Assembly: GCA_963752755.1 (NCBI GenBank)
Contig: CAVVZJ010000001.1
Coordinates: forward strand, 558,001-622,000
From: CAVVZJ01 sp963752755
GTDB lineage: Bacteria; Planctomycetota; Planctomycetia; Isosphaerales; Isosphaeraceae
Reading direction: 5' to 3'
DNA: 64,000 nucleotides
The notes beneath the pieces are model-generated. The model saw nothing but the letters and a program-made list of their open reading frames with translations. It was not told the DNA's origin and ran no database searches. Position 1 is the first letter of the stretch. Each line of letters opens with the position of its first letter. Both the position numbers and the translations under genes were made by a program. This document shows positions 1 to 8,361 of the stretch, piece by piece.

Positions 1-46
1 GCACCGCCAGCGAGTTCAGCATCTGCTTCACCAGGACGCTCGCTGA

Positions 47-601
47 CTATTCTTCGTCTCCCGTCCCGGCTTGCTCCTCATGGAGAATGACCGCTCCCGG
101 ATGTCGCCTTGTGAACATCTGGTCGGCAAGCCTCCTCACCTCTGCCAGCCGCTCCTGCTCGGATTCATCCTCGTGGGGCTCCAGGAAGACAGAGACGATG
201 GCGCGCTTCTCGTCTTCTCGAGTCTCACCTTCCCATTGGCCCGGCCTGTATGCCACCGCCCCCCTAACCCTCAGTCCTTTATGGATTCGGCCCCGCGTGA
301 CCTTGGCCTTCCACGTGTTTGACTTCTGCTGGCGAATGTACGTGACACGATAGGCTCTCCGCGAGCCGGGGGCGCCCTCGTGTTCGTCGGCTGCCGCCGC
401 CTCTTCCAAGTCCTGCTCCTGCACCTCGATGGCAACCGTTCCCTGCGAATCGAGCGTCGTCCGTACCAGATAGACCTGGTCTCCATACACGCCGAATGGA
501 CCTCGATTCTCGATGAGCTCTCCACGTACCATCCTCGGGCCGTAGAGAAATGCCACCTGATCGCCGACCTGGAATCGGAAATGCTTCTTGGCTACTCCCA
601 T
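47..601 (-). CDS. Small charged hypothetical protein, partner of the HEPN-motif gene
   Basis: This encodes 184 residues that I do not recognise as a named family. The N-terminal third (VGDQVAFLYGPRMVRGELIE, then short beta-rich strings) reads like a small SH3/KOW-like barrel. The middle is basic (QQKSNTWKAKVTRGRIHKG) and the C-terminus is acidic and helical. There is no signal peptide or membrane segment, so it is probably cytoplasmic. It starts 10 bp after the stop of the upstream HEPN-motif gene on the same strand, so the two are very likely co-transcribed. A nucleic-acid-binding or regulatory partner role would fit but is inference. The 46 bases beyond its stop show no complete gene. Confidence 0.6.
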   Translation of the reverse strand: MGVAKKHFRFQVGDQVAFLYGPRMVRGELIENRGPFGVYGDQVYLVRTTLDSQGTVAIEVQEQDLEEAAAADEHEGAPGSRRAYRVTYIRQQKSNTWKAKVTRGRIHKGLRVRGAVAYRPGQWEGETREDEKRAIVSVFLEPHEDESEQERLAEVRRLADQMFTRRHPGAVILHEEQAGTGDEE

Positions 602-611
602 CTTGCTGTTC

Positions 612-1199
612 TCATGCGGGCCACGGTGGCTTGCCTTTCAGGCTCCGAAGGTATCTCCACATGACCCGATCGAAGGTCCGTGCCAGTTTATCGCAAACGC
701 CACGCCACTGTCGGACTCGTTTGAGGGTCAGGTTGGGTGACCCGCCAGGACTCACTTTATTGAAGTCCTGGTGGGCGATGGCGTTTCGCCAATCGATCAG
801 TTCCTGGAGCTTCCCTTGGGACGCTCCGCCATCTTGCAGAAGAGTATTGACCTCTTTCCAGAAACCGATACCGAACCATCCGAAGTCGGAACCCACGCTG
901 GATGGTTGAGCGTTCTTGCTCTCCAATTGACGTCCGAGCATGAATCGGTCCCGGACGATCTGGGTGAGCAGGGGGGGTGGCTGAACAATGTCCACGATGA
1001 CGGTCACGCTCTCGGTATGCAGGTCCCGGCAGAATCCTTGGAACTGCGAGGCGACCATCACTGCATAGGCTTGATTCACCTGCTGGGTGGCATACCGCCT
1101 GCCGGGACCTGTGCCGCCGATGGACGCATGGGCGTTCTTGATTTCGTCAAGGGCCTGGGCACGGACTGACCTCCAGGTGAGGAGGGCCTTCGATGGCAT
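612..1199 (-). CDS. HEPN-motif protein, putative RNase or toxin-like
   Basis: This 195-residue, mostly helical protein carries a perfect R-x4-H motif, RNAIAH at residues 138-143, inside IDWRNAIAHQDF. That is the catalytic signature of HEPN ribonucleases found in toxin, CRISPR-associated and abortive-infection proteins. The first helix region (YAVMVASQFQGFCRDLH, about 45-61) resembles the N-terminal helix of uncharacterised bacterial HEPN families. No signal peptide is seen. It is the first gene of a two-gene unit whose second member starts 10 bp downstream. HEPN toxins usually sit beside an antidote such as an MNT nucleotidyltransferase; no MNT is visible, so the neighbour may be a different partner. 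The fold assignment rests on one motif and the helical context. Confidence 0.6.
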   Translation of the reverse strand: MPSKALLTWRSVRAQALDEIKNAHASIGGTGPGRRYATQQVNQAYAVMVASQFQGFCRDLHTESVTVIVDIVQPPPLLTQIVRDRFMLGRQLESKNAQPSSVGSDFGWFGIGFWKEVNTLLQDGGASQGKLQELIDWRNAIAHQDFNKVSPGGSPNLTLKRVRQWRGVCDKLARTFDRVMWRYLRSLKGKPPWPA

Positions 1200-1298
1200 T
1201 TATCATTCCCGATCCAATCCGATAGCCTTGACCCATTTCACTCTATCACCCGGCCCGTGAGACGGGAAGATTTGCGCATTGCGAAGGGCCGGTTTCTC

Positions 1299-1391
1299 GG
1301 ACGGGAGACAGGGGTCGTCTTCGACCCCAGTCCCTCCGGCGTTGTGTTCGGGGCCGGACGGGGGTCGAAGATGACCCCTGCAGCCCGTCGG
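1299..1391. repeat. Long imperfect palindrome in the 1200-1531 intergenic gap
   Basis: The arm GGGGTCGTCTTCGACCCC (1311-1328) pairs with GGGGTCGAAGATGACCCC (1361-1378) with one G-T mismatch. Pairing extends imperfectly outward (CGGACGGG with CCCGTCGGG) and inward (CCTCCGGC with GCCGGACGG), giving a hairpin of about 90 bases. It lies between two divergent genes, so it is not an ordinary terminator. It may be a REP- or MITE-like element. Nothing else is seen in the 332-bp gap. Confidence 0.7.
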
Positions 1392-1531
1392 GAAGGACGG
1401 GATCGCGGCCTTGCGGAGATGTGCCCCTTAGCGTCCTTTGTGGTGAACACCAACCCCCGCTACCCCCTGGCCACCGCCGCTACTCCCCCTCATGATGCAG
1501 AAGACCCAAAACCCAACCCCGAGGACTGGCC

Positions 1532-2944
1532 ATGTCCCTGCTCGCCGCCTTCGTCTCGCTCCTGCTCGCCGGGGTCAACGACCCGCCCCCGTCGCTCTTC
1601 GTCGAGGGCTACACGGACCAGGTCAGCTACGCCCCCGGCGAGACGGTCGCCTTCCACGTCTCCACCAGCGCCCCGACCTTCGCCCTCGAAGTCGCCCGGC
1701 TGGGCGCCGAGCGCAAGGTCGTTTACCAGAAGTCCGACCTGACCGGCTCCGCGCAGCCAATCCCTGACGACGCCTCCTCCCACGGCTGCCGCTGGCCCGT
1801 CTCGCACGAACTGACGATCCCCGACGACTGGCCCTCCGGCTACTACGCCGTCCGCCTGAGCGTCTCCGACCGCGGCGGCGAGTTCACCCACCGCAACCGC
1901 CGGTCGGCCGAGGGGGATTGCTTCTTCGTCGTCCGCCCGAAAGAGCCCGGGCGCGACGCCACGATCCTCCTCCAGCTCGCGACCAACACCTACAACGCCT
2001 ACAACAACTGGGGTGGCTACAGCCTCTACGCCTACCACGCCCGCGACAAGGTCCAGGGCCGTCGCGTCTCCTTCGACCGGCCGCCGGCCAGCCAGTTCGC
2101 CAACTGGGAGCTGCCGTTCGTCCAGTGGGCCGAACGCAACGGGTTTAAGATCGATTACGCGGTCAACTCCGACCTGGAGTTCCACCCCGAGATCCTCAAG
2201 CCTTACAAGCTCGTCCTGAGCGTCGGCCACGACGAGTACTGGTCGGCCCCGATGCGCGACCACCTCGAACGCTTCATCGCCGACGGCGGCAACGTCGCCT
2301 TCCTCAGCGGCAACACCTGCTGCTGGCAGGTCCGTTCCGAGGAGGGTGGACGCGCCCTCACCTGCTGGAAACAGGCCTTCGAGGACGACCCGCTCTACCA
2401 GGGCGAAGACACCGTCGTCCCCTTGCTCAGCACGCTCTGGAGCCATCACCTCGTCCAGCGGCCGGAGAACCGGCTGACGGGCGTCGGCTTCCTCTGGGGC
2501 GGCTACCACCGGAGCCACGGCCAGTTCATGGACGGCTCCGGCGCCTTCACCGTCCACCGGCCCGATCACTGGCTCTTCGAAGGCACCGACCTGAAGCGCG
2601 GCGATGACTTCGGCGGCAAGCAGACGGTCGTCGGCTACGAGTGCGACGGCTGCGAGATGACCGACGGCCCCGACGGCCGCCCCGTCCCGACGCACCGCGA
2701 CGGCACGCCCGAGAGCTTCGTCATCCTCGCCACCGCCCCGGCCCGCTGGCACCCCGACGACTCCGAGTGGTACTCCCGCTGGGAAAAGGGCCGCACCGGC
2801 GCGGCGGTCGTCGGCACCTATTCGCGGCCGGGGGGCGGCACGGTTGTCACGGTCGGCACGACCGACTGGGCCCACGGCCTCCGCGGCGGCGAACCGGCCG
2901 TCGAGCGGATCACCCGCAACATCCTCGACCGTCTCGGCCACTGA
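1532..2944 (+). CDS. Secreted N,N-dimethylformamidase beta-subunit-like protein
   Basis: This 470-residue protein has a short hydrophobic N-terminus (MSLLAAFVSLLLAG) that reads as a signal peptide. The body matches the C-terminal domain of the N,N-dimethylformamidase large subunit: NTYNAYNNWGGYSLY, then YKLVLSVGHDEYWS, DGGNVAFLSGNTCCWQVR and a C-terminal VVTVGTTDWAHGL. The true enzyme hydrolyses dimethylformamide. Secreted homologues of unknown substrate are common in soil bacteria, so activity here is uncertain. An N-terminal beta-sandwich (about 25-130) precedes the catalytic-like domain. It stands alone, with no small subunit nearby. Confidence 0.8.
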   Translation: MSLLAAFVSLLLAGVNDPPPSLFVEGYTDQVSYAPGETVAFHVSTSAPTFALEVARLGAERKVVYQKSDLTGSAQPIPDDASSHGCRWPVSHELTIPDDWPSGYYAVRLSVSDRGGEFTHRNRRSAEGDCFFVVRPKEPGRDATILLQLATNTYNAYNNWGGYSLYAYHARDKVQGRRVSFDRPPASQFANWELPFVQWAERNGFKIDYAVNSDLEFHPEILKPYKLVLSVGHDEYWSAPMRDHLERFIADGGNVAFLSGNTCCWQVRSEEGGRALTCWKQAFEDDPLYQGEDTVVPLLSTLWSHHLVQRPENRLTGVGFLWGGYHRSHGQFMDGSGAFTVHRPDHWLFEGTDLKRGDDFGGKQTVVGYECDGCEMTDGPDGRPVPTHRDGTPESFVILATAPARWHPDDSEWYSRWEKGRTGAAVVGTYSRPGGGTVVTVGTTDWAHGLRGGEPAVERITRNILDRLGH

Positions 2945-3100
2945 ACCCGGATTGGCTCGACACGACCTTGCGTGATCGGATCATTGTTGATACAGATGGG
3001 CGACTTCCGCGCAGGCACCTCGGATTCGACCAGGACGGTCCGTCTCTCGTCTCGGCTGGTCCCGCCGCTGGTGGGCCGGTCTGTCCCGAGGAGGCCTGGC

Positions 3101-3742
3101 ATGGGGCTGCTGAGGCTCAGGCGACTCGCGCGCAAAGTTCGCGGCTACCGACCCGAGGCCGTGACCCTGGAGGATCGGCGATTGCCCTCCGTCGGGGGGT
3201 TTACCGCCACCATCGAGCCGACGGTCCTGGCTCCGCCCAGTGGTCGCTTCGTGCCCGTGACCCTCAAGGGGACCGTCCGGCAGACGATCGTCTATGATCT
3301 GCCCGCCCACACGACCGAGCCTCCGGCGCCGGCGTTGCGAGCCAAGATCGACGCCCGCAACGAGGACCAGCCACCGCCCACGGTCGCATCAATCCGGGTC
3401 ATCGATGACTTCCGGCTCATCCAGCCGCTCGACTTCGCGGCCTTGCATCTGACCGGCGAGCGATCCGTCTTCTCCCCGGCGACCAAGAGGAACGCGAATG
3501 CCTACGTTGCCCTGATCCGGGACTTCAGCTTCACCAAGCCCGTTTATCTCCGGGCCGCGACGCTCGTGACCCACCCCATCAACCGCCACTACTACGTGAC
3601 CGTGGCGGTCTCCGACAATGAGGGTTCCGCCGGCAAGACCTTGCCGGTCCTGGTGCCCTCGCCCGCCTCTCCCGACTACCCCTTGCCGCGCGGGCCGTTC
3701 GCCCTTGCCGGCGGCCGCGTGGCCAGGAACGGCCGCCGGTAG
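3101..3742 (+). CDS. Exported protein with N-terminal LEDR motif, function unknown
   Basis: The start at 3101 (MGLLRLRRLARKV) is chosen over an in-frame ATG at 2972 because GAGGAG lies just upstream and the protein then opens with a basic stretch followed by VTLEDRRLPS. That LE-x-R-x-L pattern recurs at the N-termini of planctomycete extracellular proteins and is shared in this window with the protein at 31048. The remaining 180 residues are beta-rich, with no recognised domain and a basic C-terminus (GGRVARNGRR). It is convergent with the DUF1501 gene, 28 bp away. No function is assigned. Confidence 0.6.
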   Translation: MGLLRLRRLARKVRGYRPEAVTLEDRRLPSVGGFTATIEPTVLAPPSGRFVPVTLKGTVRQTIVYDLPAHTTEPPAPALRAKIDARNEDQPPPTVASIRVIDDFRLIQPLDFAALHLTGERSVFSPATKRNANAYVALIRDFSFTKPVYLRAATLVTHPINRHYYVTVAVSDNEGSAGKTLPVLVPSPASPDYPLPRGPFALAGGRVARNGRR

Positions 3743-3770
3743 GCTGCGGCCAGCTTCGCTTTCGAGAAGG

Positions 3771-5171
3771 CTACACGAGCACACCCGCGATCGGCTGCCC
3801 GTGGGGCACGACGGTCAGAGGGCGACCGAGCTGGTCGTGAAGCATCAGGTCGGCGGGGATGCCGAGACACTGGTAGATCGTCGCGATGATCTCGGCGGGT
3901 GTGACCGGGTCGCTCTGCGGCCGGCCGCCGATCTTGTCGCTGGCGCCGTGGACGTGGCCGGGTCTGATGCCGCCGCCAGCGAGGAAGAGGCTGTAGCCGA
4001 AGTTCCAGTGGTCGCGACCGGCGGCGGCGTTGACCTTCGGGCTCCGGCCGAACTCGCCCATCACGACCACCAACGTCCGCTCCAGCAAGCCGCGACCCCG
4101 GAGGTCGTCGAGCAGGCTGGAAACCGCGGCGTCGAGCTGGGGCAGGAGCGTGTCCTTGAGCTTGACGAAGTTCTGGCCGTGGGTGTCCCACGTCGCATTC
4201 GCATCGGGCGCCCAGGAGATGCTGGCGACGCGCACGCCGGCCTCGATCAGTCGCCTGGCCAGCAGAACGCTCTGGCCGTAGATGTTGCGGCCGTAGCGGT
4301 CGCGGGTCCGCGGGTCCTCGCGGTCGATCCGGAAGGCGTCTCGGGAGGCGGGCGAGGTCAGCAGGTCGAAGGCGCGGGTCTGGAAGCGGTCGAGGTCGCG
4401 GAGGCGGCTGGATCGCTCGACCACGTCGGAGAGGCCGTCGAGATGGGGGACCAGCTCCCGACGCTCGCGCAGACGGCCGAGTCCGACGCCCGGTGGTGGC
4501 GCCAGTTCGGGCATTTCGAAGTCGGCTGCGTTCGGGTCCTTGAGGACGAACAGGGGGTCATACGACCTCCCCAGCCAGCCCCCGAAGAACCCCGGCTGCG
4601 GCGGCCCGCCGGCCCCTTCGGCGGTGATGTACGGCATCGAGACGAACGGCGGCACGACCGCCCGCGGCGGCCTCTGCATCCCGACGACCGAGCCGATTGC
4701 CGGGTAATCGTTCGGCCCGGCGCCGATGGCCACGGTGGCGTCGCCCCGGTCGTGGCCGGTCAGGCTCGTATAGACGGCCGCCGCGTGGGCGTTGTTGACG
4801 CTGTGGTGGGCCGATCGGATCAAGGTTCCCCGGTGAACCTGCTTCGCGAACTGGGGCAGATGCTCGCAAACCGGCACTCCCGGCAGCGTCGACGCAATCG
4901 GCTTGAACTCACCCCGGATCTCCGCCGGGGCGTCCGGCTTCATGTCCCACAGATCCAGGTGGCTGGGGCCGCCGTCGAGAAAGATGATGATGCAGGCGTC
5001 GGCCGTCGGCGTCAGCGACGCCGTGCCAGCGGGGAGTGACCTCCTCCGCTCGTCAGCCTTCAGCAAGGCCGGCAGGCCGAGCCCCAGGGCCAGACTTCCA
5101 CCGACCTGGATCATCTCGCGCCGCGTGATCACCCGCGGCCCGCGGCAAGGCGTCGGTGGTGGGATCGGCAC
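3771..5171 (-). CDS. DUF1501 domain protein with Tat-type leader
   Basis: This 466-residue protein begins with a twin-arginine-like leader (TRREMIQVGGSLALGLGLPA) and continues with the DUF1501 domain, a member of the alkaline phosphatase/sulfatase-like fold. Typical motifs are IIFLDGGPSHLDLWDMKP, LIRSAHHSVNNAHAAA and VVVMGEFGRSPKVN. In planctomycetes such genes usually follow a DUF1549/DUF1553 cytochrome-containing gene; none is present here, so this is a solitary copy. The protein is expected to be exported folded, possibly with a cofactor. The substrate is unknown. The start at 5171 places 13 residues ahead of the leader; a slightly later start is possible. Confidence 0.85.
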   Translation of the reverse strand: MPIPPPTPCRGPRVITRREMIQVGGSLALGLGLPALLKADERRRSLPAGTASLTPTADACIIIFLDGGPSHLDLWDMKPDAPAEIRGEFKPIASTLPGVPVCEHLPQFAKQVHRGTLIRSAHHSVNNAHAAAVYTSLTGHDRGDATVAIGAGPNDYPAIGSVVGMQRPPRAVVPPFVSMPYITAEGAGGPPQPGFFGGWLGRSYDPLFVLKDPNAADFEMPELAPPPGVGLGRLRERRELVPHLDGLSDVVERSSRLRDLDRFQTRAFDLLTSPASRDAFRIDREDPRTRDRYGRNIYGQSVLLARRLIEAGVRVASISWAPDANATWDTHGQNFVKLKDTLLPQLDAAVSSLLDDLRGRGLLERTLVVVMGEFGRSPKVNAAAGRDHWNFGYSLFLAGGGIRPGHVHGASDKIGGRPQSDPVTPAEIIATIYQCLGIPADLMLHDQLGRPLTVVPHGQPIAGVLV

Positions 5172-5272
5172 GACCGTCCTCCTCGCGATTTCGAGTGATG
5201 TTCAACAAACCTTAACCTTACCACGATGGCCGGTCGGAGGGAACCCGCCGTCGCGTCTCGGAGGCAGCCAGG

Positions 5273-6574
5273 TCATCGCCACAATCCGGGCAAGACCCCT
5301 TCGCACCAGCGTGCCAGGCCGAGCAATTCCGCCTCCCGACCCGGCTTGCCGATGATCTGCACGGCCAGCGGCAAGCCTTCGGGCGCGAGCGCGACGGGGA
5401 TCGAGACGGTGGGCAGGCCCGTGTAGCTCCAGGGGGAATTGAAGACGGGATCGCCGGTCGTCGATCGGTCGGGCGCGGGGCCGACGGTCGCCGGGGTAAT
5501 CAGGGCATCGACCCCATCGAAGCTGGCGAGCATCGAACGCTTCAGGCGCTCCTGGTGGTCGCGGGCGTAGAGGTAGGTCGTGGCGCGATAGGCGTTCCCC
5601 TCGTCGATCAAGGCGCTGATGCGATCGGGGTAGTCCTCGGGGCAGATGTTGGCGCGGGCCTCGTGGAGAAAGGCGGCCTCAGAGGACATAATCACGCGAT
5701 GCTGGATCGAGACGGCGTCGAAGCCCTCGGGCAACGGGGCCTCGGCGACCGTCGCGCCGGCCCCGGCAAACGCCGCCAGCGCCGACTCCAGGGCGTCGAG
5801 TGCCGACGGCTCCGCCTTCGAGCGGAAGATCCCGCCGAGCCGTCCGAGTCGCGGCGGGCGGTCGGCGACCGCGGCGGCTGGGTCGTCCGGGCGGAGCGCT
5901 TGCCAGAGGAGGGCCAGGTCGGCGGCCGTGCGAGCGATCGGGCCGGGGTGGTCGAGGCACGGCGAGAGCGGCAGGACCCCCGCGACCTCCAGCCGGCCGA
6001 AGCTCGGCTTGAGGCCCGAAACCCCGCAGAAGCTCGCCGGCCGTGTGATCGAGCCGCCAGTCTGCGACCCTAACGCCCCCAGGCACATCCCGCAGGCCAC
6101 CGCCGCCGCCGAGCCGCTCGACGACCCGCCAGGCGTGCGGTCGGGGTCCCACGGGTTCGTGGTCGGCGGCGGGTCGATCCAGGCATAAGGGGTCGTTACC
6201 GTCTTGCCCAGGATCACCGCGCCCGCCTCGCGAAGGCGAGTGACGATCGGCGCGTCCTCGTCGGCCATGCGGTCAGCCCACAACTCCGACCCGGCGGCCG
6301 TCGGGAGCCCGGCCACGTCGATGATGTCCTTGATCCCCACAGAAACGCCGTGCAAGGAGCCCCGCCACCGACCGGCGGCGAGGTCGGCGTCTCGGTCGCG
6401 AGCCTGGGCCATCGCCCGTTCGCGATCGACGACGACCCACGCCCGCACGGTCGCCTCACGGGCATCGATCCGCTCCAGGCAGGATTGCAACGCCTCGACG
6501 CAGCTCCGACGGCCCGCGCGGAGGTCGTCGATCAAGGCGGCGATCGTCGTCTGCGGCTCGGGTCGGGTCGGCAT
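5273..6574 (-). CDS. Amidase signature family hydrolase
   Basis: This 433-residue protein has the complete Ser-cisSer-Lys triad of the amidase signature family: Lys82 in GIKDIID, the glycine/serine loop GGSSSGSAAAVA (cis-Ser near 151) and nucleophile Ser175 in QTGGSITRPASFCG. These enzymes hydrolyse amide bonds in small molecules or, as GatA, amidate Glu-tRNA. There are no gatB or gatC neighbours and the C-terminus is short, so a stand-alone amidase is more likely than GatA. No signal peptide is visible. It lies 101 bp upstream of the DUF1501 gene on the same strand. Confidence 0.85.
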   Translation of the reverse strand: MPTRPEPQTTIAALIDDLRAGRRSCVEALQSCLERIDAREATVRAWVVVDRERAMAQARDRDADLAAGRWRGSLHGVSVGIKDIIDVAGLPTAAGSELWADRMADEDAPIVTRLREAGAVILGKTVTTPYAWIDPPPTTNPWDPDRTPGGSSSGSAAAVACGMCLGALGSQTGGSITRPASFCGVSGLKPSFGRLEVAGVLPLSPCLDHPGPIARTAADLALLWQALRPDDPAAAVADRPPRLGRLGGIFRSKAEPSALDALESALAAFAGAGATVAEAPLPEGFDAVSIQHRVIMSSEAAFLHEARANICPEDYPDRISALIDEGNAYRATTYLYARDHQERLKRSMLASFDGVDALITPATVGPAPDRSTTGDPVFNSPWSYTGLPTVSIPVALAPEGLPLAVQIIGKPGREAELLGLARWCEGVLPGLWR

Positions 6575-6732
6575 CGCGGGTCCTCAATTGGGCAGAAGTG
6601 GACTCAAGATCCGGTCGGGTCGGACGAAGACCAGAATAACAGCCCTTCTCTACCGAAACAGCCTGCGAACCCTCCAAGCGGTCACACTCCAATGACCCAT
6701 GACCCATCGCCCGAGCGTCATCGAGGTAAGTC

Positions 6733-7062
6733 ATGCTCTTGCACTATCAGATGGAACTTGGCCTGGGCCGCCGCCGCGGCCGCGTCGTTCGCCGCTTCGG
6801 CGGGCCGCGGGCCTGGATCTTGGGGCTCATCGACCTGGCGCTGGGCCTCGTCTTCGGCCTGATCGGTCTGACTCTCCGGCTGGTCGCATTGGCCCTGCAA
6901 TTCTCCTGGCGATTGGCGGTCGGCTGCCTGACAATGGCGGTCGCCCTGCTCCTCCTGCCGCTCCGCCTGGCCCGACGGCTTGGTTGTCGTCGCCGGACTC
7001 GGTCTCCGGCCCCGATCGGCCGTCCGGTCAAGTCGGCCTGGTCGGCGCTCGACGAGTTCTGA
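6733..7062 (+). CDS. Small membrane protein with basic ends
   Basis: This 109-residue protein has a basic N-terminus (RRRGRVVRRFGG), two or three closely spaced hydrophobic stretches between residues 27 and 83, and a basic tail. A GAGGTAAG ribosome-binding site lies just before the ATG. It is 54 bp upstream of the MscS channel gene on the same strand, so the two may be co-expressed. I recognise no family. Membrane insertion is inferred from hydrophobicity only. Confidence 0.5.
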   Translation: MLLHYQMELGLGRRRGRVVRRFGGPRAWILGLIDLALGLVFGLIGLTLRLVALALQFSWRLAVGCLTMAVALLLLPLRLARRLGCRRRTRSPAPIGRPVKSAWSALDEF

Positions 7063-7116
7063 CCTGGCCGTCGCCCCGGGCGGCGATCCCCCAGCCCCAC
7101 CAGGAGCCGCCCGCAC

Positions 7117-8262
7117 ATGAACGACCTCTGGACCCGCACGCGCGCAGCCTTCTCCGGCACGTTGCTCGGCATCCCCGTGATTCAGTGGGCCGTCTTCCTG
7201 GCCGTCACCGTGGCGCTCTTCCTTGCCGCCCGGCTGGCCGTGACCTTCGCCCGCCTCCGCCTCCGCGCTCGCCATGAGCAGACCTCCGGCCGGCTCGACG
7301 ATTACCTGCTCCGCCTGCTCGAACAGACCTCCACCTTCGGCCTGCTCGCCCTCGCCGCCTTCGCCGCCACCTGGTTCGCCGACCTCCGCGCCGGCGCCCC
7401 GACCGGGGCCGGCTCCGTCGAGCGGACGATCCGCCTGATCGCCCTCGTCGTCCTCTTCCTCCAGGCCGGTCGCTGGGGCACCAGCCTGATCGACGTCGCC
7501 TTGCGGCAGGCGTTCCGCTACGCCAACTTCAGCCAGACCGCCGCCGACACCGCCTTCGGCGTCGTGAAGTTCTTCGCCCTCTCGGCGCTCTGGATCACGG
7601 TGGCGATTCTGGTGCTGGACGCTTTCGAGATCCCTGTCGCGCCGCTGATCGCCGGCCTGGGTGTGGGCGGGATCGCGGTCGGCTTCGCGCTCCAGAAGAT
7701 CCTCGGCGACATTTTTTGCTCGGTCGCCATCGTGCTCGACCGCCCGTTCGAGGTCGGCGACTTCATCATCTCGGGCGACTACATGGGCACCGTCGAGCAC
7801 ATCGGCGTCAAGACGACCCGGGTTCGCAGCCTCGGCGGCGAGCAGATCAGCTTCCCCAACTCCGACCTGGTCAACAGCCGCGTCCGCAACTACAAGCGCA
7901 TGGACGAGCGCCGGGTTGTCTTCAGCTTCGGCGTACTCTACTCCACCACGTCGGATCAGCTCGTCCAGATCCCCGAGATTGTCCACTCGATCATCGCGTC
8001 GATCGAGAGCACCCGCTTCGACCGCGCCCACTTCGCCTCGTTCGGCGACTCGGCCCTGAACTTCGAGGTCGTCTATTACGTGCTCAGCCCCGATTTTAAC
8101 CTGTACATGGATATCCAGCAGCGCATCAACCTCGCCCTGGTCGCCCGCCTCGGCGAGCTGGGCGTCGGCTTCGCCTTCCCGACCCGGACCCTCCACGTCG
8201 CCGCCGACCCGGCCCCCTTGCGGGCTGAGGTGCAACTCCTCGACGGTGGACGGGCGGGCTGA
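7117..8262 (+). CDS. Small-conductance mechanosensitive channel, MscS family
   Basis: This 381-residue protein has several N-terminal transmembrane segments followed by the MscS pore helix and beta domain: GLGVGGIAVGFALQKILGD, then VAIVLDRPFEVGDFI and SFPNSDLVNSRVRNY. MscS channels open under membrane tension to release solutes during hypo-osmotic shock. The length suits a mid-size family member with one or two extra helices. The small membrane protein upstream may form a unit with it. A REP-type palindrome lies just beyond the stop. Confidence 0.92.
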   Translation: MNDLWTRTRAAFSGTLLGIPVIQWAVFLAVTVALFLAARLAVTFARLRLRARHEQTSGRLDDYLLRLLEQTSTFGLLALAAFAATWFADLRAGAPTGAGSVERTIRLIALVVLFLQAGRWGTSLIDVALRQAFRYANFSQTAADTAFGVVKFFALSALWITVAILVLDAFEIPVAPLIAGLGVGGIAVGFALQKILGDIFCSVAIVLDRPFEVGDFIISGDYMGTVEHIGVKTTRVRSLGGEQISFPNSDLVNSRVRNYKRMDERRVVFSFGVLYSTTSDQLVQIPEIVHSIIASIESTRFDRAHFASFGDSALNFEVVYYVLSPDFNLYMDIQQRINLALVARLGELGVGFAFPTRTLHVAADPAPLRAEVQLLDGGRAG

Positions 8263-8300
8263 TGCCGATTCGGCCCGATTATTTGGAGAATCTTGAAGTT

Positions 8301-8322
8301 CGGGCCGACTTCAGTCGGCCCG
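8301..8322. repeat. REP palindrome, same family as those around the RAYT gene
   Basis: A perfect hairpin: CGGGCCGACT and AGTCGGCCCG separated by two bases. It shares the core CCGACTTCAGTCGG with the two REP copies flanking the tyrosine transposase at about 21.5-22.1 kb. It lies between two convergent genes, a typical REP location, and could also act as a bidirectional terminator. Confidence 0.8.
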
Positions 8323-8361
8323 ACTCGCTCCTGCAAACGCAACCGATCGAGCCATTCGGTC

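Noticed and set aside
1..46. Possible gene fragment at the left edge
   Set aside because: The minus strand reads SVLVKQMLNSLAV just beyond the preceding stop, which looks protein-like, but 46 bases are too few to support a call.
1490..2941. Long minus-strand open frame antisense to the dimethylformamidase-like gene
   Set aside because: Low-complexity V/G/A/E composition typical of a high-GC shadow; the plus strand has a clear family match. The same applies to plus-strand frames across 8293-11709 and 38287-41844 and the minus-strand frame across 31174-33432.
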